DNA from: Eubacterium sp.
GTDB taxonomy: Bacteria; Bacillota; Clostridia; Lachnospirales; Lachnospiraceae
Direction of reading: 5' to 3'
DNA: 64,000 nucleotides
NCBI GenBank assembly: GCA_017430325.1
Contig: JAFRNE010000037.1
Coordinates: forward strand, 62,001-126,000
Shown here: piece by piece, positions 10,501 through 18,042 of the stretch
How the letters are laid out: every line of letters begins with the position of its first letter
How positions within the stretch are numbered: position 1 is the first letter of the stretch
Program-made: the position numbers and the translations under genes
Notes under the pieces: generated by a model
What the model saw: only the letters and a program-made list of their open reading frames with translations
Told to the model about the DNA's origin: nothing
The model's database searches: none

Positions 10501-13500
10501 GATGTATTAAACGAACTGAGATTAAGACTCTTCAGTTCCTTGCACTTATTGAACATGAATGTCATGTCAGTAACATTACCGGTATCAAATTGCGTAAGAT
10601 TCAACGCTGTAAGACTTGAACAGCCATTGAACATCCCATACATTGTTGTTGCTGATGCAGTATTAAAACCTGATACATCTACAGTACCAAGATTTGTACA
10701 ACCATTAAACATATTCTTAAATATCTGGACACTTGATGTGTTGAAATCCGAAACATCGAGTGTCTGCAGTTCAGCACATCCTGAGAACATCGACTCCATA
10801 GTTGTAACACTGCTTGTGTCGAGATTCGAAATATCCACAGTTGTGAGCTTCTTACATCCACCAAACATATTCTGTGTGTTTTTCAAAGCAGTCGGATTAT
10901 CTAATGCACTACTGTTCTTCAGATTTGACAGATCAACAGATGTGAGCTCATAACAGTTAGCAAACATATTCTGCATTGTTGTAACTGCAGTATTATCATG
11001 AAATGCATCCTCAAATCCAACAATACCGGTCAGTTTTTGGCAATTATTGAAACAATATGACATGTTCTCAACCTTGGAGAAATCAAGTCCCGTAAGATCT
11101 ATTTCCGTGATTGTTTTCCAATCAGAGAAAAGACTATATGACTTAGGATTAATATAAGCATATCTTGCATCAGACCACCAATAAATGTCAGTTCCGTCTG
11201 CCCAGAAATAAACCTGATATGGCTGAGGATGCTCATTTTCAATATTCGCCTGATTGTAATACATCGGATCACTCTCATCGTGATCTACTGAAAACGTGTT
11301 ATCTGTTGCACATATATAATTAAATCCTTGCGCAGTAAGATAATCCTCCATATCTTTAGGAAGAGTAATGCTGCTGTTACTATAACGTCTGAATCCCGAA
11401 AGATTCTGCTTATCATTACCTGTCGAACCATACAGATAGAAATTCTTACCGTTTCCTATCGGCCAGTTATTACCCATAGCGATGATCTGTGTATAACTAT
11501 CAATATCATTCCTATCGATAAAGTATCCCTTAGCGTCGCCACGGCCGTCTCTTCTGTCGAGCCATGCCTTCTTTGCAGTGTTGTCCTGCTCGGTCGCCCA
11601 ACTTGTGCCATGTCCGCCGACGAGAACTGTATTTCTGCCAAACATAACTGCACTATAGCAAGATTCAGGCACCACAAAATCTACAGTCGCATAAATATCC
11701 TTAAGCAGACTGCAGTCTATGAATGTTCCTGTGAAACCGTCTGTAGTTGTAATTCCGCTTGTATTCCAGCCTTCGAGGTTAAGTCCCTTAAGTTCTGAGC
11801 AGCCGTTAAATGTATTCTTGATGCTTGCAAGACTGCTTGTTGTCTTAAGCTCGGCAAAGGTCTGGTTAAGGCTTGTGCATCCCTGGAATGCAGACTCAAG
11901 TGTTGTGCACGCTGTAAGCTCGCACTCCTCAGGAAGAGTAACCTTTGTAAGCGCCGTTGCGCTCGCAAATGAATATGCAAGTGTTGTAACCTTGCTCAGA
12001 TTCCAACCTGAGATATCGATCGTTTCAAGAGCTGTACAGCTTCTGAAGATAGATGACATATCTGTGAGGCTGCCTGTGTTCCATCCGGTGAAATCAACCT
12101 CTGCGAGCGATGAAGCGTGGGCAACATTATAAGGATTGTACATTGAGAACATTTCAGCCATCGTTGTAACCTTCGAAACATCCCAGCCCGAAAGATCAAC
12201 CGATGAAAGTGTAAAGCAGTTTCTGAAAGCACAGCTCATATCTGTAAGTGAACTGCCTGTAACCTTGAATTTACTGAAATCGTTGCTCAGCAGTATGCAT
12301 CCGTCAAATGCATAAGAAATTGTAGTAACCTTTGTCAGGTTGCTCCAGTTGCTGCCGAAATCAATATTTACCAGTGCATTCATGTTGCAGAAGGCATGGT
12401 CAAGTGTTGTGAAGTTCGCCGGATTCCAGCCGGACAGATTAAGCGATGTCACTGCCTCGCAGCCGTTAAACATATAGCTGATATCTGTAACATTAGCCGT
12501 ATTGAAATTAGTAACGTCAATAGTCGTCGCATTCTTACAGCCATCAAACATGCTCTTAAATCCATCAGATGAAGAACTTATATTCTGCGTATTGAAGTTT
12601 TCGCCGAAGCTGAGCTCTGCAACCTCAGCGCAGCCGTTAAACATGTATGCAACATCAGCAAGTGCGCCATCTGCCGCATCAAAGTTTCCGATATCGATCG
12701 TTGTGAGAGAACTGCAGTTTTTGAACATGGAATTAACACTCGTTACAAGGCTCGCTTTAAAGCTTGTTCCAAGTGTGATATCTGTGATAGCCGTACAGCC
12801 TTCAAACATTGAAGACATATTGTTGACCTTTATTGTATTAAAATCGCTGAAATCAAATTCTACAAGACCGGTCTTGTTCTTGAAGAAATTAGAGCAATCA
12901 GAAGGCAGATAAACAACCGAAGCATCTGACCACCACTTTAAGGTGTCGCCTTCAACCCACGAATACATCTGAGGCGAAGCCGCACCCTCAACGTCAGTTC
13001 TTGCGCCGTTATTAGCTTCCGCAAGTGCCATAACCTGCTCAAGTGTGTAATCATCTGTAGGAACCTTAGTGATATATTTCACGCCCGAAGTGATAAGTCC
13101 GGAGAATTCTTCCTTATCAACAGTAAGTTCATCGAAGAAGTTATCATCCTTGCCGATCATCATCGTGAAGCTGAAGTTCTTTTTGCTTTCGTTTCCGGCC
13201 GCAAAAATGATATTTTCAATGTAAGTCTTACCATCTATCGGCTTAACGGTTCCTGTAAGAGCTACACCTGTAGCATCAAATATTATCTCGCCTGCTTCAT
13301 TCTTCCAGCCCGCGAAATAATATCCTTTGTCCATATGAAGCTTATATGTATAATACTCGTCAACCTTAAAACGGTCTCTCTCATCAAGAGCATCAATATA
13401 CCAATAGCTTTCTACTGTATTTCCATCCTTCCAGAAGACGATACTTACATATTCCTTGCCAGCGCTTCCAGGTCTGCCTTCACGCTCATAATAAACGTGT

Positions 13501-14186
13501 CCCTTATTGTCAGGATCAAGCTTAAGATCAACAACCTTGATGTTCGGGCTGTCATCATCCGGTGATACAGTCTGTCCACTTCCACTACCGCCATTGATAT
13601 AAGCAAAGTCCTGCTTACCCTCATATGGCCATACGTAGATAACATTATTTTTATTTGCTGTTAGCTCTGCAGCCGCCTCGTTATAGGTCTCAAATACCTT
13701 CCACTTCTTGCCATCATAAAGCAGATACATGTCGTCCTTTGCTTTGTAGATAGCTTCCTTAACAGTGTATGATCCGATATTCTCTGTTGTTGCGGTTGTG
13801 AAGCCATCTCTGAGTGTAGCTTCTGTCCAAACGGTAAATGCAGTCTCATCTCCTGCTCCCGCAAGCTCCTTAACCTTCTTACGCTTATCCGGATGGAACT
13901 GGTTTCCCGCATCGTTATAGATGTCCGACAGTGCTGTCTGGGTTGCCGCCAGAGCCTTCTGAGCCTCCATCTTGTAGGTTGCTTCCTTGCCCTTATCGTT
14001 GAAGCCGAGCAGTGCCGGAACAACGATTGCAGCCACGATTGCGAGAACTATAAGCACGACAATAAGCTCCACCAGAGTGAAGCCCTTATTACAGCGACCA
14101 ACTAAACTCCTGCCTGTCTCGGACGGAGTATTTTTGTGCGCACTAAATATACGATTACAAGTAGTTTTTTTCCTATTCTCTTCCAT
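7548..14186 (-). CDS. giant pilin-like surface protein with BspA/DUF285 repeats
   Basis: About 2,212 residues. A leader of roughly 34 residues ends in RCNKG, followed by FTLVELIVVLIVLAIVAAIV, a class III prepilin/pseudopilin signal with Glu at +5. A helical and then beta-rich head follows to about residue 370. The rest is made of BspA-like (DUF285) leucine-rich repeats of about 23 residues, with the pattern F-N-T-x-x-V-T-x-M-x-x-M-F-x-x-C-x-x-L. Four repeat blocks each begin with a segment of the type YxW(V/A/I)xxxxxxWWS(D/E)A at about residues 410, 1000, 1580 and 1990. ATG 14186 is preferred over 14210 because GAGG lies nine to ten bases upstream. First gene of the operon, behind the promoter at 14296-14323. 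It probably binds host or substrate surfaces; this is inferred. Confidence 0.85.
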   Translation of the reverse strand: MEENRKKTTCNRIFSAHKNTPSETGRSLVGRCNKGFTLVELIVVLIVLAIVAAIVVPALLGFNDKGKEATYKMEAQKALAATQTALSDIYNDAGNQFHPDKRKKVKELAGAGDETAFTVWTEATLRDGFTTATTENIGSYTVKEAIYKAKDDMYLLYDGKKWKVFETYNEAAAELTANKNNVIYVWPYEGKQDFAYINGGSGSGQTVSPDDDSPNIKVVDLKLDPDNKGHVYYEREGRPGSAGKEYVSIVFWKDGNTVESYWYIDALDERDRFKVDEYYTYKLHMDKGYYFAGWKNEAGEIIFDATGVALTGTVKPIDGKTYIENIIFAAGNESKKNFSFTMMIGKDDNFFDELTVDKEEFSGLITSGVKYITKVPTDDYTLEQVMALAEANNGARTDVEGAASPQMYSWVEGDTLKWWSDASVVYLPSDCSNFFKNKTGLVEFDFSDFNTIKVNNMSSMFEGCTAITDITLGTSFKASLVTSVNSMFKNCSSLTTIDIGNFDAADGALADVAYMFNGCAEVAELSFGENFNTQNISSSSDGFKSMFDGCKNATTIDVTNFNTANVTDISYMFNGCEAVTSLNLSGWNPANFTTLDHAFCNMNALVNIDFGSNWSNLTKVTTISYAFDGCILLSNDFSKFKVTGSSLTDMSCAFRNCFTLSSVDLSGWDVSKVTTMAEMFSMYNPYNVAHASSLAEVDFTGWNTGSLTDMSSIFRSCTALETIDISGWNLSKVTTLAYSFASATALTKVTLPEECELTACTTLESAFQGCTSLNQTFAELKTTSSLASIKNTFNGCSELKGLNLEGWNTSGITTTDGFTGTFIDCSLLKDIYATVDFVVPESCYSAVMFGRNTVLVGGHGTSWATEQDNTAKKAWLDRRDGRGDAKGYFIDRNDIDSYTQIIAMGNNWPIGNGKNFYLYGSTGNDKQNLSGFRRYSNSSITLPKDMEDYLTAQGFNYICATDNTFSVDHDESDPMYYNQANIENEHPQPYQVYFWADGTDIYWWSDARYAYINPKSYSLFSDWKTITEIDLTGLDFSKVENMSYCFNNCQKLTGIVGFEDAFHDNTAVTTMQNMFANCYELTSVDLSNLKNSSALDNPTALKNTQNMFGGCKKLTTVDISNLDTSSVTTMESMFSGCAELQTLDVSDFNTSSVQIFKNMFNGCTNLGTVDVSGFNTASATTMYGMFNGCSSLTALNLTQFDTGNVTDMTFMFNKCKELKSLNLSSFNTSNVTKMAAMFRECEKLENIVFGDSFDTSKVGTEDNLSVIGKTKGDSSCQSFEQMFFHCYALKSLNLSGFNTSNAHSLYRMFDQCRALETIDVSGFDTSNIICMGNMFYFCVSLEEIDISNFSSESLTDCSKMFCMYDTAMTTATNKLERIFFGEGFTCASVTDMSQMFRKCNNLTEIELTFFNTEALTNTNSMFLDCSNLETIFVTDPDNPGTAGKGFYYLTASGLERNISDSSDMFKNCNKLSGIVTSYIDKKAINGTTAGNATYACVDKTGQEGYFKGGRMPAQLVATNANWLNTYFSANKTSITRFERDRSLTKSEVLALVEAGTAKDLHDDTFSKVPVYFWIDNNIVKWWSEAFVVYINPDTVDMFRQWTGVRVIDCQGFDFSKVKSFDHWFFECKALTQIIDGSVSSTTDYAIYTDSATKMSYMFDTCNNLRSLDLSGFDTHSVTTMENMFARCGNIESIDMSSFETDVLNTCRSMFKDAALLKEVILGENFNCKKVTTFQQMFHNCKKLKSIDMSMVSTESMTNLQSVFWNCEELESATFGSDFTCEKVTTMLCMFRSCIKLTELDLRYFNTQKLVTTGSNGNDKGMFTDCSKLRTIYVTDPDENDGYGFYSNVDGQSRANISQSGQMFTGCTALVGGNTDNPTGYSSSHVNAEYARVDKDGQPGYFTAANVSKKAKLKPIDASWVKTYLSTSVDKANIGGFRRRTVTEFNSEEDLDAYLTQIGATKVDMSDPDYTNGIGHHFPVYFWIEKENNVDVVCWWSEANSVVVVNADNNTASKLGMFNGWKKLTLADLEGLDFSEMTSFAYMFADCEKLLKIYDGVSTVDYAINTSLATDMQFMFDDCKALVSIELSGFRTDNVSNMRNMFTRCQKVTSLDLTTFNTANVTDMNSMFKQSPELTKIYVSSPDNVNNKGFILNSSLSNSDYGKQIFFDCSKLEGQNGTKPPKINSQSDPAFSYTWAHIDTTDDPGYFSVKPTE

Positions 14187-14295
14187 ACGCAAATACCTCG
14201 TGAAACGCATCCAAAATCCACAAACCGACGCATCTCTTTGTCAATTCCGTAGTCCCCTCTAAAATACCAAAATAACAACAGGTACACTTTACGCA

Positions 14296-14323
14296 TTTAT
14301 ACACTATAAGTATACTATTTCAA
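14296..14323 (-). promoter_or_regulatory. sigma-70-type promoter of pilin-like operon
   Basis: On the minus strand TTGAAA (14323-14318) and TATAAA (14301-14296) are separated by 16 bases, giving a start of transcription near 14289 and a leader of about 100 bases before the first pilin-like gene. No other promoter of this quality was seen inside the four-gene run. Confidence 0.6.
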
Positions 14324-14471
14324 GCCCCAAAGGTCAAATATTTTCTAAAACCATGAGCCACCGCCACCGACCCACTTCTTCACAACATTCCATTGCATAT
14401 CTCAGCTTTCGGTTGTACAATGTTAGAAGAGTTATTTAACGCTAAATTTTAGGAAAAGCGAGGGGTTAAAT

Positions 14472-15116
14472 ATGTATTACAAAGACAATAAACACGTTGA
14501 AATAATGGAGCATCCTCTGATCAAACACAAAATCTCGATGCTCAGAAATGCAGAAACAGGCACCTATGAATTCCGCAGCCTTATCGAGGAAATAGCAATG
14601 CTTGAAGCTTACGAGGCACTTCGCGACCTGCCGCTTGTGGACGTCGAGGTGAAAACTCCTATCGAGACCTGCATGACTCCTACCATTGATGGTAAGAAGC
14701 TCGCCATAGTTCCGATACTCCGTGCCGGACTCGGAATGGTAAACGGTATCCACGCTCTTGTACCGTCTGCAAAGGTTGGTCACATCGGTCTCTACAGAGA
14801 TCCTGAAACCCACCTTCCTCACGAATACTACTGCAAGCTTCCTGATCCGATCGACCAGAGACTTATCGTTGTTCTCGATCCGATGCTTGCAACCGGCGGT
14901 TCTGCTGTTGAAGCAGTAAACTTCATCAAGCAGCACGGCGGAAAGCATATAAAGTTCATGTGCGTTATCGCAGCTCCCGAGGGACTCGAGAACCTCATGA
15001 ATGCTCACCCTGACATCGATATCTACGTCGGTAACCTCGACAGAGGACTCAACGACAACGCATACATCATGCCTGGCCTTGGAGATGCAGGCGACCGTAT
15101 TTTCGGCACAAAATAA
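14472..15116 (+). CDS. upp: uracil phosphoribosyltransferase
   Basis: A 214-residue enzyme of pyrimidine salvage that makes UMP from uracil and PRPP in the cytoplasm. The PRPP-binding loop [13 protein letters not shown] is at about residues 136-148, and the C-terminal uracil-binding region with the motif [10 protein letters not shown] is intact. Length is close to the usual 208-210 residues with a short N-terminal extension; a second ATG at codon 12 (MEHPLIKHK) matches the common family start, but GAGGGG six bases before 14472 supports the longer form. It is transcribed alone, divergent from the pilin-like operon and convergent with the Sir2 gene, from which a two-gene cassette separates it. 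Confidence 0.96.
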   Translation: MYYKDNKHVEIMEHPLIKHKISMLRNAETGTYEFRSLIEEIAMLEAYEALRDLPLVDVEVKTPIETCMTPTIDGKKLAIVPILRAGLGMVNGIHALVPSAKVGHIGLYRDPETHLPHEYYCKLPDPIDQRLIVVLDPMLATGGSAVEAVNFIKQHGGKHIKFMCVIAAPEGLENLMNAHPDIDIYVGNLDRGLNDNAYIMPGLGDAGDRIFGTK

Positions 15117-15150
15117 AAAAACGCCCCGCGGGCAATGTCATTAAGTTAAG
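15117..15150 (+). repeat. left inverted repeat of cassette, also terminator-like
   Basis: Begins at the last bases of the upp stop codon and contains AAAAACGCCCCGCGGG followed by CAATGTCATTAAGTTAAG. The same sequence, inverted and two bases longer, lies at 17180-17216 next to the Sir2 stop codon. On the minus strand it reads as a short GC-rich stem followed by a run of T, so it could also stop leftward transcripts. Confidence 0.75.
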
Positions 15151-15155
15151 ACGAC

Positions 15156-15220
15156 AAAAAATAAGAAGAAAACGAATTACCTTCATAATAAAGGAGTAAA
15201 CTCCGTTTTCTTTTTATTTT
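15156..15220 (+). terminator. possible terminator downstream of upp
   Basis: A 17-base arm at 15158-15174 (AAAATAAGAAGAAAACG) pairs with 15204-15220 with one mismatch, and the right arm is rich in T. This A/T-rich hairpin lies 40 bases after upp and could end its transcript. Confidence 0.4.
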
Positions 15221-15303
15221 GCGCGTATATTTCTTTTGTTGATTCTTAAAAACAGTTTAATTAGTATTCATTTCAGTTTTTATAATCACGCGAAAAAGAC
15301 AGA

Positions 15304-15322
15304 TTTTATGGTACTAAAAAGA
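15304..15322 (+). repeat. 19-bp direct repeat, left copy
   Basis: TTTTATGGTACTAAAAAGA occurs here and exactly again at 17121-17139 in the same orientation, flanking the metallo-hydrolase and methyltransferase genes. Such a repeat could be a recombination or insertion footprint; no recombinase gene is present. Confidence 0.7.
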
Positions 15323-15347
15323 AAAAAATATATATTGAAAAACCTCA

Positions 15348-16166
15348 TCAAAAACTAATTTCATATCCGACTCGCATCTGATTCACTATACTGCCAAGTT
15401 CATCCTTAAGTATCTTATACGCACGATTCTTCGTACAATGACCAGTACATACATATTCGATACCTGTACTACGAATCTTATCAGCCAGATCTTTTATCTC
15501 TGCTTTAGATTTATTGAAAAGATGAAATCCTCCTATTAGTCCATAGACCTTTTTATCTGGAAATGTTTTCTTAACCTCGTTTATTATATTTGCCGCACCA
15601 CCATGCGAACAGGAATTGATTATAACCAGTCCCTTATCCGTATCAAGAACTAGGCTCTGCTCATGGGAGAAGTCATCTACCTTCCATCCGCTAGATGTAC
15701 GTCTATACATTTTATCTCTCTTCCCTTGCTTTTCTAGATTCCGAGTCTTATGAGGAATAAGATATACTCCTTCTGTCAGTTTATAATCCCCTGATACCAT
15801 TTCTATTCTATCTGAATAATTGTTTAGTAGATTCCTTGGAATTCCCACATAGCTTTTAACAAATAGCACCTTCATATAACAATCGGAATTGGTGCTTTCT
15901 CTTAGATATAACTTGGCTTTATCATTATTATCCAGAAAAGCTGGGAGCCCATTTGCATGGTCAGAATGAGCGTGACTAAGAGTAGCATAATCGATATGCT
16001 TCACATCTATTCCCAGACTCTTCATATTCTTCAGGAAGAGACTGGATCCACCAGCATCCAGAAGTATCTTCTTATCACCATATTCAACCAGAATAGATAG
16101 TCCCCATTCACCACTAATGCCATTACTAGCTATATTATCAACTACAACTGTTACTTTTGTTTTCAT
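15348..16166 (-). CDS. MBL-fold metallo-hydrolase, DHPS-like
   Basis: About 272 residues with the metallo-beta-lactamase fold. The metal motif is SHAHSDHANG (HxHxDH), a second histidine lies in SCSHGGAANI, and the C-terminal GGFHL and TGHCTKNRAYK segments match the branch related to archaeal dihydropterin-aminobenzene-phosphate synthase (MJ0301-like). Substrate is unknown. The frame opens at a TTG at 16193, but the internal ATG at 16166 (MKTKVTVVV) gives the expected family N-terminus. It follows the methyltransferase gene by about 40 bases in the same direction and is probably read from the promoter at 16871-16899. Base composition by eye is more A/T-rich than the neighbours, as expected for a transferred cassette. 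Confidence 0.85.
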   Translation of the reverse strand: MKTKVTVVVDNIASNGISGEWGLSILVEYGDKKILLDAGGSSLFLKNMKSLGIDVKHIDYATLSHAHSDHANGLPAFLDNNDKAKLYLRESTNSDCYMKVLFVKSYVGIPRNLLNNYSDRIEMVSGDYKLTEGVYLIPHKTRNLEKQGKRDKMYRRTSSGWKVDDFSHEQSLVLDTDKGLVIINSCSHGGAANIINEVKKTFPDKKVYGLIGGFHLFNKSKAEIKDLADKIRSTGIEYVCTGHCTKNRAYKILKDELGSIVNQMRVGYEISF

Positions 16167-16208
16167 ATAATCTACACTTTCTTTTATCTTCAATTATATA
16201 AACATATT

Positions 16209-16829
16209 TTACCTTTTCTTTAGTACTAATACCCTGGAATAATCCGTATGATAATAGCGTTCAACACTTAGTCCATACTTTCCAAAATACTCGTACATAT
16301 CTTTCTTGATAAAACTCTTATAAGGCTTAGGCTCAAGAAAATGTATCGGAGCGAAGATAACTCTTCTTATAAGGCTGTCACTAGGCTCCCATTCCGTAAC
16401 TATAATCTCTCCATCATCATTTAATACTCTTTTCGCCTCAGATATCATCTGACTTGCAAGATCATCCTCTAATTCGTGTATAACTAGAGATATAAGAATC
16501 TTATCAAAACAACCAGACTTAAAACGAAGCTCTGTAGCATCCATCTCATATAATCTGATATTACCAAGACATTTTTCTCTAATCTTATGCTTCGCAACAT
16601 TTAGCATATCCTTGGATAGATCAACACCAACCACCTTAGCTCCAGAATGATTTGTAGCTATATTAATTGCATTCGTTGCTGTACCAGCGCAGAGGTCAAG
16701 AATCCTATCCTTATCCCCTATTCTATCATTTACTACTCTTCTTGGACTATGAGCATAATCCCTAAAATAGATAACATCAAGTAGATCATAAACCTTAGCC
16801 ATCATTTTATAGAATAAAACCGAATTCAT
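16209..16829 (-). CDS. class I SAM-dependent methyltransferase
   Basis: About 206 residues, UbiE/Methyltransf_11-like. The SAM-binding motif I ILDLCAGTATNA is at about residue 43, acidic motif GVDLSKDM follows, then MDATELRF and the motif IV/V region ILISLVIHELEDD. The substrate cannot be read from the sequence; a quinone role is not implied. ATG 16829 is chosen because AGAGGT lies eight bases upstream, whereas the ATG at 16862 would fall at the predicted transcription start. It is the first gene of a two-gene unit inside a cassette bounded by repeats, upstream of an MBL-fold hydrolase. Such pairs may modify or detoxify a small molecule; that is inference. Confidence 0.85.
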   Translation of the reverse strand: MNSVLFYKMMAKVYDLLDVIYFRDYAHSPRRVVNDRIGDKDRILDLCAGTATNAINIATNHSGAKVVGVDLSKDMLNVAKHKIREKCLGNIRLYEMDATELRFKSGCFDKILISLVIHELEDDLASQMISEAKRVLNDDGEIIVTEWEPSDSLIRRVIFAPIHFLEPKPYKSFIKKDMYEYFGKYGLSVERYYHTDYSRVLVLKKR

Positions 16830-16870
16830 TTCTTTTACCTCTTTATTTTGATATATGTTCATCTGTTCAT

Positions 16871-16899
16871 ATATTACATATATGAATTCAATATGTCAA
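16871..16899 (-). promoter_or_regulatory. promoter with overlapping palindromic operator
   Basis: Minus-strand TTGACA (16899-16894) and TAATAT (16876-16871) are separated by 17 bases, and serve the methyltransferase and hydrolase genes. A perfect palindrome with 9-bp arms (TTCATATAT and ATATATGAA, 3-bp centre) at 16866-16886 covers the -10 box, a typical place for a repressor to bind. No regulator gene lies in the cassette. Confidence 0.6.
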
Positions 16900-16913
16900 G
16901 CCCGAAAATTAAA

Positions 16914-16952
16914 AAAGGTGACAAAAACGCTTATATCACTTTTGTCACCTTT
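16914..16952. repeat. 13-bp perfect inverted repeat upstream of cassette promoter
   Basis: AAAGGTGACAAAA at 16914-16926 is repeated inverted at 16940-16952 with a 13-base loop. It lies just upstream of the -35 box and could be an activator or repressor site, or a terminator of transcripts entering from either side. Confidence 0.55.
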
Positions 16953-17120
16953 CTATATATCTGTAGATTGCTACGCCATCCCACACCACATTTCGTATAG
17001 CTCCTCTGATACTGTTGTCCTTTGCATACTTCTTCATGCTGTACCTCGAACGGGCTGCACACTATCTCTCCATAGGGCTTAATAATACAGTCAGAGTTAA
17101 TTACTCTCTAACAACTACAC

Positions 17121-17139
17121 TTTTATGGTACTAAAAAGA
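17121..17139 (+). repeat. 19-bp direct repeat, right copy
   Basis: Exact second copy of TTTTATGGTACTAAAAAGA (first at 15304-15322). It also overlaps the left arm of the hairpin at 17133-17172. Confidence 0.7.
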
Positions 17140-17172
17140 CCTCCATACTTTTTCATGTATGAAGATCTTTTT
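17133..17172. terminator. bidirectional terminator-like hairpin
   Basis: AAGACCTCCATAC and GTATGAAGATCTT form an imperfect stem around the loop TTTTTCAT, with CTTTTTT on the plus side and a T-rich run on the minus side. It would isolate the cassette genes from the Sir2 side. Confidence 0.5.
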
Positions 17173-17179
17173 TATTAAG

Positions 17180-17216
17180 CTTAACTTAATGACATTGGCC
17201 CCGCGGGGCGTTTTTT
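17180..17216 (-). repeat. right inverted repeat of cassette, terminator-like
   Basis: CTTAACTTAATGACATTG followed by GCCCCGCGGGGC and a run of six T; the inverse of 15117-15150 with a two-base insertion. It touches the Sir2 stop codon. On the plus strand the GC palindrome plus T run reads as a terminator. Confidence 0.75.
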
Positions 17217-17967
17217 ATACAGTAATCTGCGAGAAAACCTCTCCTATCTTCTCGGTCACAAGTATATCAGCCGATACATCTCTTGCCGTCGGTGACATAT
17301 TGATCACCGCGAGATGCTTTCCTCTGAAATAATCTATGAATCCTGCTGCCGGATAAACAACAAGGCTTGTACCTCCGATGATAAGCATATCAGCCTTCGC
17401 GATGTGCTTTATCGATCTTGAGATAACGTCCGAATCAAGTCCCTCCTCATAGAGGACAACGTCCGGTCTTATCACTCCGCCGCACTTATCGCACTTCGGA
17501 ACCCCAGGCGAATTAAGGATGTATTTTACACCTGCATGAACATCTTCGTCGGTACTGCTGAACTTCTTACCGCACTTCATACAGTAATTACGAAGCGTAG
17601 ATCCGTGAAGTTCAAGAACCTCTTTACTGCCAGCTGCCTGGTGCAGTCCGTCGATATTCTGGGTAATGACAGCCTTCAGTTTTCCGGCCGCCTCCATCTC
17701 CGCAAGCTTCTTATGCGCAGCATTCGGCTTCGCATCGGTTATCAGCATTTTATCCTTGTAAAACTCGTAAAAGTCCTCGGTATAATGCATAAAGAACGTA
17801 TGACTTACTATCGTCTCAGGCGGGTATTTGTATTTCTGGCTGTAGAGACCGTCCTGACTTCTGAAATCAGGTATGCCGCTCTCAGTAGAAACGCCTGCGC
17901 CTCCGAAAAATACGATATAATTCGATTCGTTTATCGCATCCTGCAGCTTCTGAATACTTTCATTCAT
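17215..17967 (-). CDS. cobB: NAD-dependent protein deacylase, sirtuin family
   Basis: A 250-residue Sir2 enzyme that removes acyl groups from lysines using NAD. Seen in order: NAD-binding GAGVSTESGIPDFR (about residues 23-36), TQNIDGLH with the catalytic region (about 100-110), LELHGST containing the catalytic His, a zinc site of two pairs (CMKC and CDKC), and GGTSLVVYPAAG. Length is typical. The ribosome binding site GAGGAAGGGG lies before the ATG. It sits 75 bases downstream of cdaR in the same direction and may be cotranscribed, and is convergent with upp. Specificity (acetyl versus other acyl) cannot be settled from the sequence. Confidence 0.93.
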   Translation of the reverse strand: MNESIQKLQDAINESNYIVFFGGAGVSTESGIPDFRSQDGLYSQKYKYPPETIVSHTFFMHYTEDFYEFYKDKMLITDAKPNAAHKKLAEMEAAGKLKAVITQNIDGLHQAAGSKEVLELHGSTLRNYCMKCGKKFSSTDEDVHAGVKYILNSPGVPKCDKCGGVIRPDVVLYEEGLDSDVISRSIKHIAKADMLIIGGTSLVVYPAAGFIDYFRGKHLAVINMSPTARDVSADILVTEKIGEVFSQITV

Positions 17968-18042
17968 CGTAACACCCCTTCCTCACATGACAAACAGCAT
18001 CTTCCATTCCTGGAAACATCAACCTATTCCATAAATATCCCA

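Noticed and set aside
14341..14471. Riboswitch or PyrR-type attenuator before upp
   Set aside because: No conserved motif or terminator/antiterminator pair could be seen; a TTGTAC-like -35 has no convincing -10 partner.
16855..17082. Plus-strand frame of 75 codons in the cassette
   Set aside because: It covers the promoter and hairpins of the methyltransferase gene and shows no start signals or similarity.
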